The notes beneath the pieces are model-generated. The model was not told the DNA's origin. It worked only from the letters and a program-made list of their open reading frames with translations, and searched no databases. The position numbers were made by a program, and so were the translations under genes. A stretch of DNA of 64,000 nucleotides from an uncultured SAR86 cluster bacterium (GTDB taxonomy: Bacteria > Pseudomonadota > Gammaproteobacteria > Magnimaribacterales > AG-339-G14), in contig CACMKG010000001.1 in the NCBI GenBank assembly GCA_902614235.1, positions 276,401-340,400 of the forward strand. The letters run 5' to 3'. Below, piece by piece: positions 45,427 to 53,404 of this stretch (position 1 is its first letter; every line of letters begins with the position of its first letter).

Positions 45427-46986
45427 GTGAAAAGAGCTTTAACTTCTGAAAAAATAATAATTTTAGATTTTGGATCTCAATATACGCAACTAATAGCGAG
45501 AAGAATTAGAGAAGTAGGTGTTTATTCAGAAATTCTTCCACACAATGCATCTTTCAAAAAGTTAACAGCTCTTAACCCTGCAGGTTTGATCATGTCGGGG
45601 GGTCCAGAATCAGTAAATACTAAAAAAGCTTTAAAATTTGATCCCAAAATATTAGACAGTGATTTACCAGTCTTAGGTATCTGTTATGGTATGCAGTCTA
45701 TGGCTCAACACTTTCGAGGAAAGGTTTCGGCTTCGTCAAAAAGAGAATTTGGAAATGCAATTCTAAAAATTTATAAAGGGTCAATCTTTACAGGACTTTC
45801 TAATAAGACAAAAGAAGTGAATGTATGGATGAGTCACGGAGACAAAGTTTCTAAGCTTCCAAAAGGGTTTAAAAAAATAGCTTCGTCGAAAAATAGTCCA
45901 ATTGCAGCATTTGAAAATAAAAAATTAAAGAAATATGGTTTCCAATTTCATCCAGAGGTTACACACACAGATCAGGGTCAAAAAATTCTTAAAACCTTTG
46001 TAAAAGATATTTGCGGTTGCAAAGGCTCATGGAAACCTAAAAATATTGTCGAAGCTTTAATTGAAGATATAAAAATTAAAGTAGGTAATAAAAAGGTTTT
46101 ACTCGGAATTTCTGGTGGAGTAGATTCTTCAGTAGTTGCAGCATTACTTTCTAAAGCCATAGGAAAAAACTTGGAATGTATTTTTGTTGATAATGGTCTT
46201 CTAAGGAAAGGCGAAGCTGAACAGGTAAAAAAAGACTTAAAAAGAGGTTTAAAACTTAAAATTAATTTTTCTGATAGTGAACAACTTTTTCTAAAAAAAC
46301 TGAAAGGAGAAACAGACCCAGAAAAGAAAAGAAAAATAATAGGTAAAACTTTTGTTGATGTATTTTTAAAAGAAACTCAAAAGATCAAAAATATTTCTTT
46401 CCTTGCTCAAGGAACAATTTATCCAGATGTAATTGAATCTTCAGGTTTAAAAAATGGAAAAGCCCATGTAATAAAATCCCATCATAATGTTGGAGGATTA
46501 CCTGATTATTTAAAGCTTCCATTAGTGGAGCCTTTGAACTCTTTATTCAAAGATGAAGTAAGAAAAATAGGTAAGGAATTAGGACTGCCTGATTATTTAA
46601 TTAAAAGACATCCTTTCCCGGGACCAGGTTTAGCGGTGAGATCTATTGGAGAAATTAAAAAAGAAAAGCTAGAAATATTGAGAGCTGCTGATTATATTTT
46701 TATGGAAGAATTAAATAGCCATAATCTTTATGACAAAGTAAGCCAAGCTTTTGCAGTTTTCTTGCCTATAAAAAGTGTCGGTGTAGTTGGAGATGCAAGA
46801 AGGTATGAATATGTTATTGCTTTGAGAGCCGCAGAAACAACTGACTTCATGACTGCTAATGCAGCTAAACTTGATCATAAATTTTTGAATCTTGTATCGG
46901 ACAGAATCATTAATGAAATACCTCAAGTTTCAAGAGTTGTATACGATATTTCTAGTAAACCTCCAGCAACTATTGAGTGGGAATAG
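45427..46986 (+). CDS. guaA: GMP synthase (glutamine-hydrolysing)
   Basis: The 519-residue protein has an N-terminal class I amidotransferase domain (GICYGMQ with the nucleophile Cys, FHPEVTHT), an ATP-pyrophosphatase domain (ISGGVDSSVVAALL) and the C-terminal dimer domain ending PPATIEWE. The start is GTG 45427. The 3' end of guaA is a known integration site for genomic islands, and here the last 17 bases recur twice downstream. The gene itself stays intact because the repeat restores the stop. Confidence 0.97.
   Translation: MKRALTSEKIIILDFGSQYTQLIARRIREVGVYSEILPHNASFKKLTALNPAGLIMSGGPESVNTKKALKFDPKILDSDLPVLGICYGMQSMAQHFRGKVSASSKREFGNAILKIYKGSIFTGLSNKTKEVNVWMSHGDKVSKLPKGFKKIASSKNSPIAAFENKKLKKYGFQFHPEVTHTDQGQKILKTFVKDICGCKGSWKPKNIVEALIEDIKIKVGNKKVLLGISGGVDSSVVAALLSKAIGKNLECIFVDNGLLRKGEAEQVKKDLKRGLKLKINFSDSEQLFLKKLKGETDPEKKRKIIGKTFVDVFLKETQKIKNISFLAQGTIYPDVIESSGLKNGKAHVIKSHHNVGGLPDYLKLPLVEPLNSLFKDEVRKIGKELGLPDYLIKRHPFPGPGLAVRSIGEIKKEKLEILRAADYIFMEELNSHNLYDKVSQAFAVFLPIKSVGVVGDARRYEYVIALRAAETTDFMTANAAKLDHKFLNLVSDRIINEIPQVSRVVYDISSKPPATIEWE
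46970..46986 (+). repeat. att-like repeat copy 1 (native guaA end)
   Basis: CTATTGAGTGGGAATAG is the last coding part of guaA with its TAG stop. The following bases include AATAAAATCAATA, which also recurs after copy 2. This is the presumed attachment core. Confidence 0.65.
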
Positions 46987-47027
46987 TCAATAAAATCAAT
47001 AGTTTACGAAAAAAAAATACTATTATT

Positions 47028-47055
47028 TTGCAATTCAATTAATTTAATCTAGAAT
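47028..47055 (+). promoter_or_regulatory. Promoter of the small lipoprotein gene, probably leaderless
   Basis: TTGCAA (47028-47033), a 16-bp spacer, and TAGAAT (47050-47055), then six bases and the ATG at 47062. The cargo gene therefore carries its own promoter inside the unit, and its expected transcript starts at the start codon. Confidence 0.5.
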
Positions 47056-47061
47056 TAATTT

Positions 47062-47319
47062 ATGAATAAACTAAAGATTTTATGTATGCTAAATTTCCTT
47101 TTTTTAATGAATTCTTGTAGCACAGCAAACTATGGTGGAACAGAAGACTTTGTAAAAATTTATGTAAATCAATTGGTATTTTTAGGAACTCAAGGAGATT
47201 CCAGAAAAGCAGGACAAGAACATTGTGATAAATATGACAGAGATGCAGAATTTGTAGAAAGCAGTAGAATTTATGGTTACGATTTATACAAGTGCATAGA
47301 TAGAAATACAAGTCCTTGA
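47062..47319 (+). CDS. Small lipoprotein, island cargo
   Basis: The 85-residue protein has a hydrophobic N-terminus ending LMNSC (lipobox, Cys19) followed by about 65 polar residues with two further Cys (EHCDKY and LYKCIDR) that could form a disulfide. I do not recognise the family. The lipobox, a good promoter and the lack of any competing frame support a real gene. It lies alone between att-like copies 1 and 2. An opposing frame (47060-47329) is judged to be a shadow. Confidence 0.7.
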   Translation: MNKLKILCMLNFLFLMNSCSTANYGGTEDFVKIYVNQLVFLGTQGDSRKAGQEHCDKYDRDAEFVESSRIYGYDLYKCIDRNTSP

Positions 47320-47322
47320 TCT

Positions 47323-47343
47323 CATACAAACTCCATACAAAGT
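47323..47343 (+). repeat. Arm-type repeat pair, copy A
   Basis: CATACAAA occurs twice 11 bp apart (47323-47330 and 47334-47341), 44 bases before att-like copy 2. A 19-of-21 match to this block appears at 48032-48052, beyond copy 3. Confidence 0.45.
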
Positions 47344-47387
47344 AAAAAAAAATATCAATGAAATCAGCAATTTATAATCCCTTTTCC

Positions 47388-47419
47388 ATTGAGTGGGAAT
47401 AAAGTGAATAAAATCAATA
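47388..47419 (+). repeat. att-like repeat copy 2
   Basis: ATTGAGTGGGAATA (47388-47401) repeats the guaA end exactly over 14 bases. After a two-base insertion, AATAAAATCAATA (47407-47419) continues the match to the bases that follow guaA. The extended similarity (about 28 of 30) makes chance unlikely. Confidence 0.65.
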
Positions 47420-47446
47420 ACTTAGATATTTATAGGTAGAAATAAA

Positions 47447-47902
47447 ATGGATCCTCGGAAAAGTGATGTTGACGCAAAAGAAGCTTATTCAGAATATTTA
47501 AAATCCCAGGGTTATAAAGATATCAAAATAATTTCTTCTCCATCAGATATTTCAGCAACTAAAGACGGTGAAATTTTCTATTTCGAAATTAAGAAGACTA
47601 GTAGAGATGATGTTTATTTTGGTGCTGCTACATTAACTGAATGGGTTGCAGCTCTTAAAAACAAACAAAAATATTTTTTTGTTATTGCAAAATCTCTTGG
47701 TAATAATCAATGGGAATTTATTGAGCATACGCCAGATGAATTTATTAAATACTCAACCATCCCACCTTTCAAAATATTTTTTAGTGTTCCTTTAAATGAA
47801 AAAGAAAAGAAAAAGAAAAGAAAAAATATTAGTGCCGTTAGAGCATCAGAAGAAAGGATTAATAAGTTGGAAAATGTATACAGAGAATTGAGGGATGATT
47901 AA
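47447..47902 (+). CDS. PD-(D/E)XK nuclease-like protein, island cargo
   Basis: The 151-residue protein has an N-terminal domain with PSDISATKDGEIFYFEIKKT, which reads as the Asp...Glu-x-Lys core of restriction-endonuclease-like folds such as Mrr or DUF3883-type proteins. A very basic KEKKKKKRKN stretch and a short C-terminal helix follow. It could cut or bind DNA in defence or mobility, but this is inference from a short motif. It is the only gene between att-like copies 2 and 3. Confidence 0.7.
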   Translation: MDPRKSDVDAKEAYSEYLKSQGYKDIKIISSPSDISATKDGEIFYFEIKKTSRDDVYFGAATLTEWVAALKNKQKYFFVIAKSLGNNQWEFIEHTPDEFIKYSTIPPFKIFFSVPLNEKEKKKKRKNISAVRASEERINKLENVYRELRDD

Positions 47903-47920
47903 AGTTACACAAAAGTTACA
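47901..47920 (+). repeat. Arm-type repeat pair AAAGTTACA
   Basis: AAAGTTACA occurs twice with an 11-bp period (47901-47909 and 47912-47920), overlapping the end of the nuclease-like gene and 56 bases before att-like copy 3. The spacing is the same as for the CATACAAA pair. Confidence 0.4.
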
Positions 47921-47975
47921 TAATTTTTTTAATGCCCTTAAAACCTATGTGCTATAAGGATTTAAAATTAGGTTG

Positions 47976-47992
47976 CTATTGAGTGGGAATAG
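47976..47992 (+). repeat. att-like repeat copy 3
   Basis: CTATTGAGTGGGAATAG is identical over 17 bases to the guaA terminus at 46970-46986, including the stop codon. Similarity ends there, except for a short AAATCA. Confidence 0.65.
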
Positions 47993-48031
47993 TAAATCAG
48001 TCTGAAAGTGCTATTAAATAAATATTCTTTT

Positions 48032-48052
48032 CATGCAAACTTCATACAAAGT
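48032..48052 (+). repeat. Arm-type repeat pair, copy B
   Basis: CATGCAAACTTCATACAAAG and one further base match copy A at 47323-47343 in 19 of 21 positions. It lies 40 bases to the right of att-like copy 3. This hints that a further unit may begin here. Confidence 0.4.
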
Positions 48053-48155
48053 CTATTTCGATACTCTTAAAATTATTGATTTTATCGAGGGTTTAGATGT
48101 CGATTTAAAAAAATACCCTAAATTGAATATAATTAATATTTAATAAATATCTTTA

Positions 48156-50255
48156 ATGAAAAAAAACGAATTAAAAATCGAACTTCGTTCTGAGGAGATG
48201 TTCCCTAATGGGTTTTCTTTAAAAGACTTTGAAAAGTTTTTTGAAGAAAATCAAAACACAATAAAAAATAATAGAAACATTATAAAAAAATTACGTTTCG
48301 GAGAAATAGAAACAGTAACAAAATCGTTTAAAAAGCCTAACTTCATGCAAGGCATGATCTATAAGTTTTTTAGGAAAACTAAAGCAAAAAGATCTTTCGA
48401 ACACTCTTTATTGTTAAATCAAAACGGCATAAAGACACCAGAACCGCTATGTTACATTGAAGTATTTAACCGTTTCAGACTCCTTCAAAGCTATTACATC
48501 TCCCGCCAAATTAATTATGATTTTACCCTTGAATTTGCGGCGTATAAGGAAGCTGAAGATTACAAAGATATTCTTAAGAGTTTTATTGACTTTACCTATA
48601 ACTTACATAAAAAAAATATTATGCATCTTGATTATGTTGTCGGAAATATATGCGTAAAAAAAATAGATAAAGGCTATGATTTTTTTTTAGTAGATCTTAA
48701 TAGGCTTTATAAAGGAGTTGTTACTTCTAAAACGGGTGTGAAAAATTTAAAGCGTATTAGCAAAGATCCAGAAATTATAAAAATTCTTGCTGAAGAATAT
48801 GCAAATAAATCATCGAATTCTTTTTCTGATTTCACCGACTATCTTATGAAATCAGTTAATTTAAATCTGCAAAAATCAAAGCTAAAAAGATTTGCAAAAA
48901 ATATTTTTGCAAGAGACTTTAGGATTCCGCGATCGTCCTATGCTTGGGATTATTATTCTAATCAACCTCATGTGCTGAATAATAAAAAACTAAAAAGAAA
49001 GATAGCTTTAATGTCTTGGTTTGCTAATTTAAAGATCATAATCTCTAGTGCGTATGCTTTATTTTTAGGTCCTTATTTCTATATTAAGAACAACAAACTC
49101 TCTGAAAATAAGATTGATAGTTTTGGGTTATGTGTAAACCTCGATAAACCAGTCAACTCTCAAAAATTAATTAGTAACGACGAACTAACTGAAATGATCG
49201 AAGAGCTGGCTGTTAATAATATCTTAGTAAGAATACCGCTAGCTGATTTTGATAATATTGAAAAATATTTTCGTTTTATAAAAAATCTTCAGGATAGGAA
49301 CGTCCTTGTTTGTATATTACAAGATAGAGAACACATTGAAGAAAAATACCTTACAAAACAAAGATTGGATTATATTTTTTCTAATCTTTCTAACGAAGTG
49401 AATACATTTCAGATAGGAAATTCAATTAATCGAAAAAAATGGGCGTTTGTATCAATAGACGAATATTTTTCATTTTTTAAAATAGCTTATGATCTTAAAA
49501 ATGATAAGTTTCCAAATATTAAATTACTTGGAAGTAATATTATTGATTTTGATCTTCCTTTTTTTGCTCGATCAATTTTTCACTTCAAATCTATCTTTTA
49601 TGACGGCATTGCGACACAGCTTTATGTAGATAGACGTGGCGGTCCAGAAGAAAAACAGTTAGGTTTTGATACAGTGTCAAAGATTAAGGCTTATGCTGCA
49701 CTTGCTAGTGCTAGCAGAAATACAGAAAATGAACTTTACATAACAGAGGTTAATTGGCCACTCCAGGAAATGAGTGAATGGTCTCCTTCTGCAGAATATT
49801 TGATTGAAGAGTCGCTTCAAGCAAGATATATGATTCGTTATTATCTTTTGATGTTAGCTTCTGGGAAAGTAAAAAAATGTTTCTGGCATCAATTGGTTGC
49901 TCCAGGTTATGGATTGGTTAATAACTTAGATGGAAAAATTAAAAAAAGAGATGCCTATTTTTGTTTCAAGCATTTGATTTCGATATTCTCTGACAGCAAG
50001 ACAAAAAAATTTATTCAAGAAAAAAACCTATATTGTTTAATTGTTGAAAAAGAGGAAACGATTATAGAAGCTGTCTGGTCAAATGATGGAAATGCTACCT
50101 TTAAAAGTAAACCTTGCCAGCAAATTTTTGATATCCGAGGAAAAGCGATAGAGACAAGTAATTCACCAACGATTGAGATTTCTGGTGAGGTTATCTATAT
50201 AGAAAAACAAAAAAATAATTATGAAGAAATTAATTTAAAATCTATCAATGAATAA
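48156..50255 (+). CDS. InaA/Kdo-kinase-like domain fused to a glycoside-hydrolase-like TIM barrel
   Basis: The 699-residue protein appears to be a fusion. Residues ~30-230 resemble lipopolysaccharide kinases (InaA/WaaP): catalytic HLDYVVGN (Asp159, Asn164) and LVDLNR (Asp180). Residues ~320-600 resemble a clan-A glycoside hydrolase (GH39-like): strand-4 motif FQIGNSINRKKW and strand-7 motif ITEVNWPL (Glu531). The acid/base Glu expected after IGN is Ser423, so hydrolysis is doubtful. A small beta domain ends the chain. No signal peptide is seen. It starts just beyond the att array and its end overlaps an esterase gene by eight bases. Confidence 0.75.
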   Translation: MKKNELKIELRSEEMFPNGFSLKDFEKFFEENQNTIKNNRNIIKKLRFGEIETVTKSFKKPNFMQGMIYKFFRKTKAKRSFEHSLLLNQNGIKTPEPLCYIEVFNRFRLLQSYYISRQINYDFTLEFAAYKEAEDYKDILKSFIDFTYNLHKKNIMHLDYVVGNICVKKIDKGYDFFLVDLNRLYKGVVTSKTGVKNLKRISKDPEIIKILAEEYANKSSNSFSDFTDYLMKSVNLNLQKSKLKRFAKNIFARDFRIPRSSYAWDYYSNQPHVLNNKKLKRKIALMSWFANLKIIISSAYALFLGPYFYIKNNKLSENKIDSFGLCVNLDKPVNSQKLISNDELTEMIEELAVNNILVRIPLADFDNIEKYFRFIKNLQDRNVLVCILQDREHIEEKYLTKQRLDYIFSNLSNEVNTFQIGNSINRKKWAFVSIDEYFSFFKIAYDLKNDKFPNIKLLGSNIIDFDLPFFARSIFHFKSIFYDGIATQLYVDRRGGPEEKQLGFDTVSKIKAYAALASASRNTENELYITEVNWPLQEMSEWSPSAEYLIEESLQARYMIRYYLLMLASGKVKKCFWHQLVAPGYGLVNNLDGKIKKRDAYFCFKHLISIFSDSKTKKFIQEKNLYCLIVEKEETIIEAVWSNDGNATFKSKPCQQIFDIRGKAIETSNSPTIEISGEVIYIEKQKNNYEEINLKSINE

Positions 50256-51042
50256 AGAAAAAAAAATCGTCAAAATTAAAGATGATGTTTTAATTGGAAA
50301 AGCAGGTGATAGAGATCTTTTATGCGATCTATTTATTCCACCAGAAAATAATCCAAATAAACCTGCCATCGTAGTTATACATGGTGGTGGCTGGATGGAA
50401 GGAGATAAAACCCAATTAAGAGGTTATGGCATATTGTTGTCTAGGCTAGGTTTTGTATGTTTGTGTGCTTCTTATAGGCTGTCTCAAGAAGCAAAATGGC
50501 CTTCGCAAATTGAAGATATAAAATGCGCAATTCGATATTTAAAAGCTAATTCAAAAGAACTTGGAGTTGATCCAGATAGAATTGGAGTAACCGGTAATTC
50601 AGCTGGAGGGCATTTGGCGTTAATGTGTGCTTCTGACGATGCTAATTTTGAAGGAAAGGGAGGAAATCTCGAATTTAATAGCAAAATAAAAGCAATTTGT
50701 GCTTTGTATCCTCCAACGCTTATAAGAGAAGAAGTTCCTGAAGGAAAACTTAATGCTTTTGCTCTATTGATGGGGGATATGGCTTCTTCAAATGACTATG
50801 TAAAAGCTAGCCCAATTAAACAGGAGCTTTCTACTTTTCCTCCATGTTTATTGATACATGGCTCAGAAGATAAGGTGGTCCCTTTGAGTGAATCTGAAGA
50901 TTTCTATGAAGAACTACAAAAATACAATCGAACGGCTGAAATTCATGTTTATGCTGATGAGGATCATGCGTTTGACAGTCAACAATCTCTGGGAAGAAAT
51001 GTTGCAGATATTCAAGGGATATTCTTTCTCAAATATCTATAA
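50248..51042 (+). CDS. Alpha/beta hydrolase, HSL/BD-FAE type
   Basis: The 264-residue protein has the oxyanion motif VVIHGGGWMEGDK, the nucleophile in GVTGNSAGGHLALM, an acid in HGSEDKVVPLSES and a catalytic His in DEDHAFDSQ. The family removes acetyl or feruloyl groups from glycans or hydrolyses short esters. Overlap with the kinase/hydrolase fusion gene suggests shared glycan or glycolipid work. Substrate unknown. Confidence 0.87.
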   Translation: MNKEKKIVKIKDDVLIGKAGDRDLLCDLFIPPENNPNKPAIVVIHGGGWMEGDKTQLRGYGILLSRLGFVCLCASYRLSQEAKWPSQIEDIKCAIRYLKANSKELGVDPDRIGVTGNSAGGHLALMCASDDANFEGKGGNLEFNSKIKAICALYPPTLIREEVPEGKLNAFALLMGDMASSNDYVKASPIKQELSTFPPCLLIHGSEDKVVPLSESEDFYEELQKYNRTAEIHVYADEDHAFDSQQSLGRNVADIQGIFFLKYL

Positions 51043-51076
51043 TCACTCATTTAAAAGAATTTTTAATTGTTAAAAG

Positions 51077-51688
51077 GTGAATAGGAGAAGTATTTCGGCT
51101 TCAGAAGGCCGTCTTCAAAGAGCCAGTCAAAATCCAGCAACCTACATATCAAAATTTCGTCAAGTACTCTTAAGACACGGTACGACTATGAGTCTTATAT
51201 CTTTTGGCTGTATGTTATATCCAATTGTATTAGTAGCTTTATTTTCTTCACTCGATAATCTTTTTTCAAATATTAATAGATATACATTAGTTAGTCTGGG
51301 TTTAGGTTTTTTTATGCTTCTTTATTTGAGACTTATTTCTAAAGAGCTCAATTACCGTCAAATATTTTGGATAGGATATTTATTGTTTATTTCTATAGTT
51401 GAGGAAATTGGTTTTCGCCTCTCTTTACCTATTTTGTTCTCCGATTCTTTTTTAAAAGAATACAACTTTTTATTTGGAATTTTTTTAAGCAACTTGCTTT
51501 TCGCATCTCTTCACTATTTTACTTTACGATGGAAATTGAAGGCTTGCATATTTACTTTTATGGGTGGAATTGGATTGAGTAGACTTTTTTATGTAACTGA
51601 AGATTTAGCTTTGATAATTTTAGTTCATTGGGTGATTACTTTTTTAAACACCCCAACAGCGCCAAATAATATTAGTACAGAAAAATAA
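51077..51688 (+). CDS. CPBP-family intramembrane protease
   Basis: The 203-residue membrane protein has the three CPBP (Abi/Rce1-like) motifs: EEIGFRLSLP (EExxxR), FASLHYF (FxxxH) and HWVITFLNT (HxxxN). Four to six helices are visible. Such proteases act in protein maturation or in bacteriocin self-immunity; the role here is unknown. The start is GTG 51077, about 35 bases after the esterase gene. Confidence 0.85.
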   Translation: MNRRSISASEGRLQRASQNPATYISKFRQVLLRHGTTMSLISFGCMLYPIVLVALFSSLDNLFSNINRYTLVSLGLGFFMLLYLRLISKELNYRQIFWIGYLLFISIVEEIGFRLSLPILFSDSFLKEYNFLFGIFLSNLLFASLHYFTLRWKLKACIFTFMGGIGLSRLFYVTEDLALIILVHWVITFLNTPTAPNNISTEK

Positions 51689-51694
51689 ATATAT

Positions 51695-52609
51695 TTATTG
51701 GTCTATAGTTTTAGCAACAACAAAATGTTCTAAGTTGAATATTTGATTTTCAGAAAGAGTTCTCTTGACTGGACTAAAATACTCAACATTAACATCTTTC
51801 AAAACTTTATCTTCTTTTAAAGAAAAACCGTTATTTGAGAGAGTATTTTCCATTTCTTTCGGAGAATAGAAAGAAATCCAAGGTTCATCCGCAGCCTTGG
51901 CAGATAAATTTTGAATCAAACTAGCTTTTTTGGCTGGATTTGGATAACCATTGCCAAAACATGCCTCTGGGTTTTGATTTAGAAGTTCATCAACATAAGA
52001 TAAGAAAAAAATTGCTTGAGTTCCATGAACAAGTTTCGCTATTTCACTCAATGTTGAATTGAAAGCATCTTTGGCGATGTATTGCGTAACTCCTTCAAGA
52101 GTGAAAATAGAAGATTTTGTTTGATCAAATCCAGCCTCAATCAATCTTTCGCTAACAGATTGGTTGGCAAAATCGACATTCACATAACTAACGTTGTCCA
52201 AATCAGATAATTCTTTTGGCAGTTTAGAAATTTTTTTTGACTGAACTGCGGGCTGATCTACTTCAAAAATTTTTAATGATGCCTGAAGATCAAGTCGATG
52301 AGCTCGCATGTCATATCCTGCTCCAAGGATTACATATTGTTCTATACCATTTTCTGTACTTTCTTTTACAAGATCATCAATAAAGCGTGTGCGTGCAATA
52401 AGATGTTCATGGAAGCCAGGAGCTAATTTATTTGTAAGCCAAAGATTTAACCCATGCCCCATGAGTTTTATGAGGCCGGCCCCAAGAGTAAAAATACTTG
52501 AATAAGGATCATCTATGACGCGTTTGGCAGGATCGGCAATGGTCTCTATATAGCGTTGTTTGGCTACTCCTTGCGCTGTTCCATCTTTTCTAAAAATGGA
52601 ATTACTCAT
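51695..52609 (-). CDS. SAM-dependent methyltransferase, PPM1/LCMT-like (TIGR00027 type)
   Basis: The 304-residue protein has motif I ILGAGYDMRAHRL followed by EVDQPAVQSKK and the FTLEGVTQYI segment, all typical of the leucine carboxyl methyltransferase-like bacterial family. The methyl acceptor is unknown. The start overlaps the upstream enoyl-CoA hydratase stop by four bases, so the two are co-transcribed. Confidence 0.88.
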   Translation of the reverse strand: MSNSIFRKDGTAQGVAKQRYIETIADPAKRVIDDPYSSIFTLGAGLIKLMGHGLNLWLTNKLAPGFHEHLIARTRFIDDLVKESTENGIEQYVILGAGYDMRAHRLDLQASLKIFEVDQPAVQSKKISKLPKELSDLDNVSYVNVDFANQSVSERLIEAGFDQTKSSIFTLEGVTQYIAKDAFNSTLSEIAKLVHGTQAIFFLSYVDELLNQNPEACFGNGYPNPAKKASLIQNLSAKAADEPWISFYSPKEMENTLSNNGFSLKEDKVLKDVNVEYFSPVKRTLSENQIFNLEHFVVAKTIDQ

Positions 52610-53328
52610 ACATCGAACTCTTTTGAATTTTTGAGCATATGGGCGGGCCCGTGATTTAAATTAATTGCTGCATTTTCACCATAAAGCATTTCTTTTTGAG
52701 TCCCAAAATTTTCTCTATCAGTTGCTAAAGGGGTTAATTCTTCCGCCTTTAATTTTGTAATTTCAGCAAGATTATCAATGGTACTGATTGACTGAATAAT
52801 TCCAGCTTCCAATGCAGCTGGCCCAGTCCAGCGCTTGGATAACTGAACTGTTTCAAAAAAAGAATGTGCTGGTATTTTATGACGAAAAAGAGCTAATTCT
52901 GGTCTTGGAATTTTAAGGCCAAGTTGAATTTCATTAGCACAAAGAAATCCTCTATCTTCTCGCATTATTCTTACATCATGAGAAAGAGCAAGCATGAAGC
53001 CGGCTCCAAAGGCATGACCATTGATTGCACAAATTGTAGGGATCGGTAAAGTTATGATCCTTCCCATTAGATACATAAACTCTTCACCAAATACTTCTCT
53101 GTCTCCTCTCTCTGGAAAATCACTAGGAGATTGGATCCAATCTAAGTCAAGGCCATTTGAAAAAAATTTTGGATCACTAGAAGTAGTTATTAATGCTCCT
53201 GGACCGTCATCTTTTTCAACTTCATCCAAAGCCTTGGAAAATTCTCTAACAAAAGTTGTATTCCAGCGATTTTCCCCAGCATCCATTGTTAAAAAATAAA
53301 TGGATTCTTTCTTTTCAAGATTTATCAT
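52606..53328 (-). CDS. Enoyl-CoA hydratase/isomerase-family protein
   Basis: Crotonase-fold protein of about 240 residues with oxyanion-hole segments FSNGLDLDWI and INGHAFGAGFMLALSHDVRIM. The N-terminus (INLEKKESIYFLTMDAGENRWN) resembles delta3,delta2-enoyl-CoA isomerases. ATG 53328 is preferred; a TTG six codons upstream (53346) is also open. A TATAGT box seven bases before the ATG suggests a near-leaderless transcript. Confidence 0.85.
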   Translation of the reverse strand: MINLEKKESIYFLTMDAGENRWNTTFVREFSKALDEVEKDDGPGALITTSSDPKFFSNGLDLDWIQSPSDFPERGDREVFGEEFMYLMGRIITLPIPTICAINGHAFGAGFMLALSHDVRIMREDRGFLCANEIQLGLKIPRPELALFRHKIPAHSFFETVQLSKRWTGPAALEAGIIQSISTIDNLAEITKLKAEELTPLATDRENFGTQKEMLYGENAAINLNHGPAHMLKNSKEFDV

Positions 53329-53404
53329 TTTAATAACTATACACAAAAAATATTTTAATGATTACCAGATTAAGATAAAGTATCTTTGAGAATGGATATA
53401 GAGA

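Larger units (their letters stand above)
46970..47992 (+). mobile_element. Array of two integrase-less mini-islands at the guaA 3' end
   Basis: Three near-identical direct repeats of the guaA terminus (46970-46986, 47388-47401, 47976-47992) divide this segment into two small units. Unit one (about 0.4 kb) carries a small lipoprotein gene; unit two (about 0.6 kb) carries a PD-(D/E)XK-like protein gene. Each unit has, near its right end, a pair of short direct repeats spaced one helical turn apart, resembling integrase or Xis arm sites. No integrase gene is present. Whether the genes beyond 48.0 kb form a third unit is open, since I found no fourth copy. Confidence 0.55.

Noticed and set aside
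47060-47329. 89-codon frame opposite the small lipoprotein gene
   Set aside because: It mirrors the plus-strand gene, has no start context, and the plus strand has a lipobox and a good promoter.
47317-47346. CATACAAA repeats as the start of a CRISPR array
   Set aside because: There are only two copies 11 bp apart with no spacer-sized unique sequence and no cas genes.
48033-48143. 36-codon open frame just after att-like copy 3
   Set aside because: It starts inside the arm-type repeat, has no ribosome site and no recognisable motif. The AT-rich composition makes such frames common.
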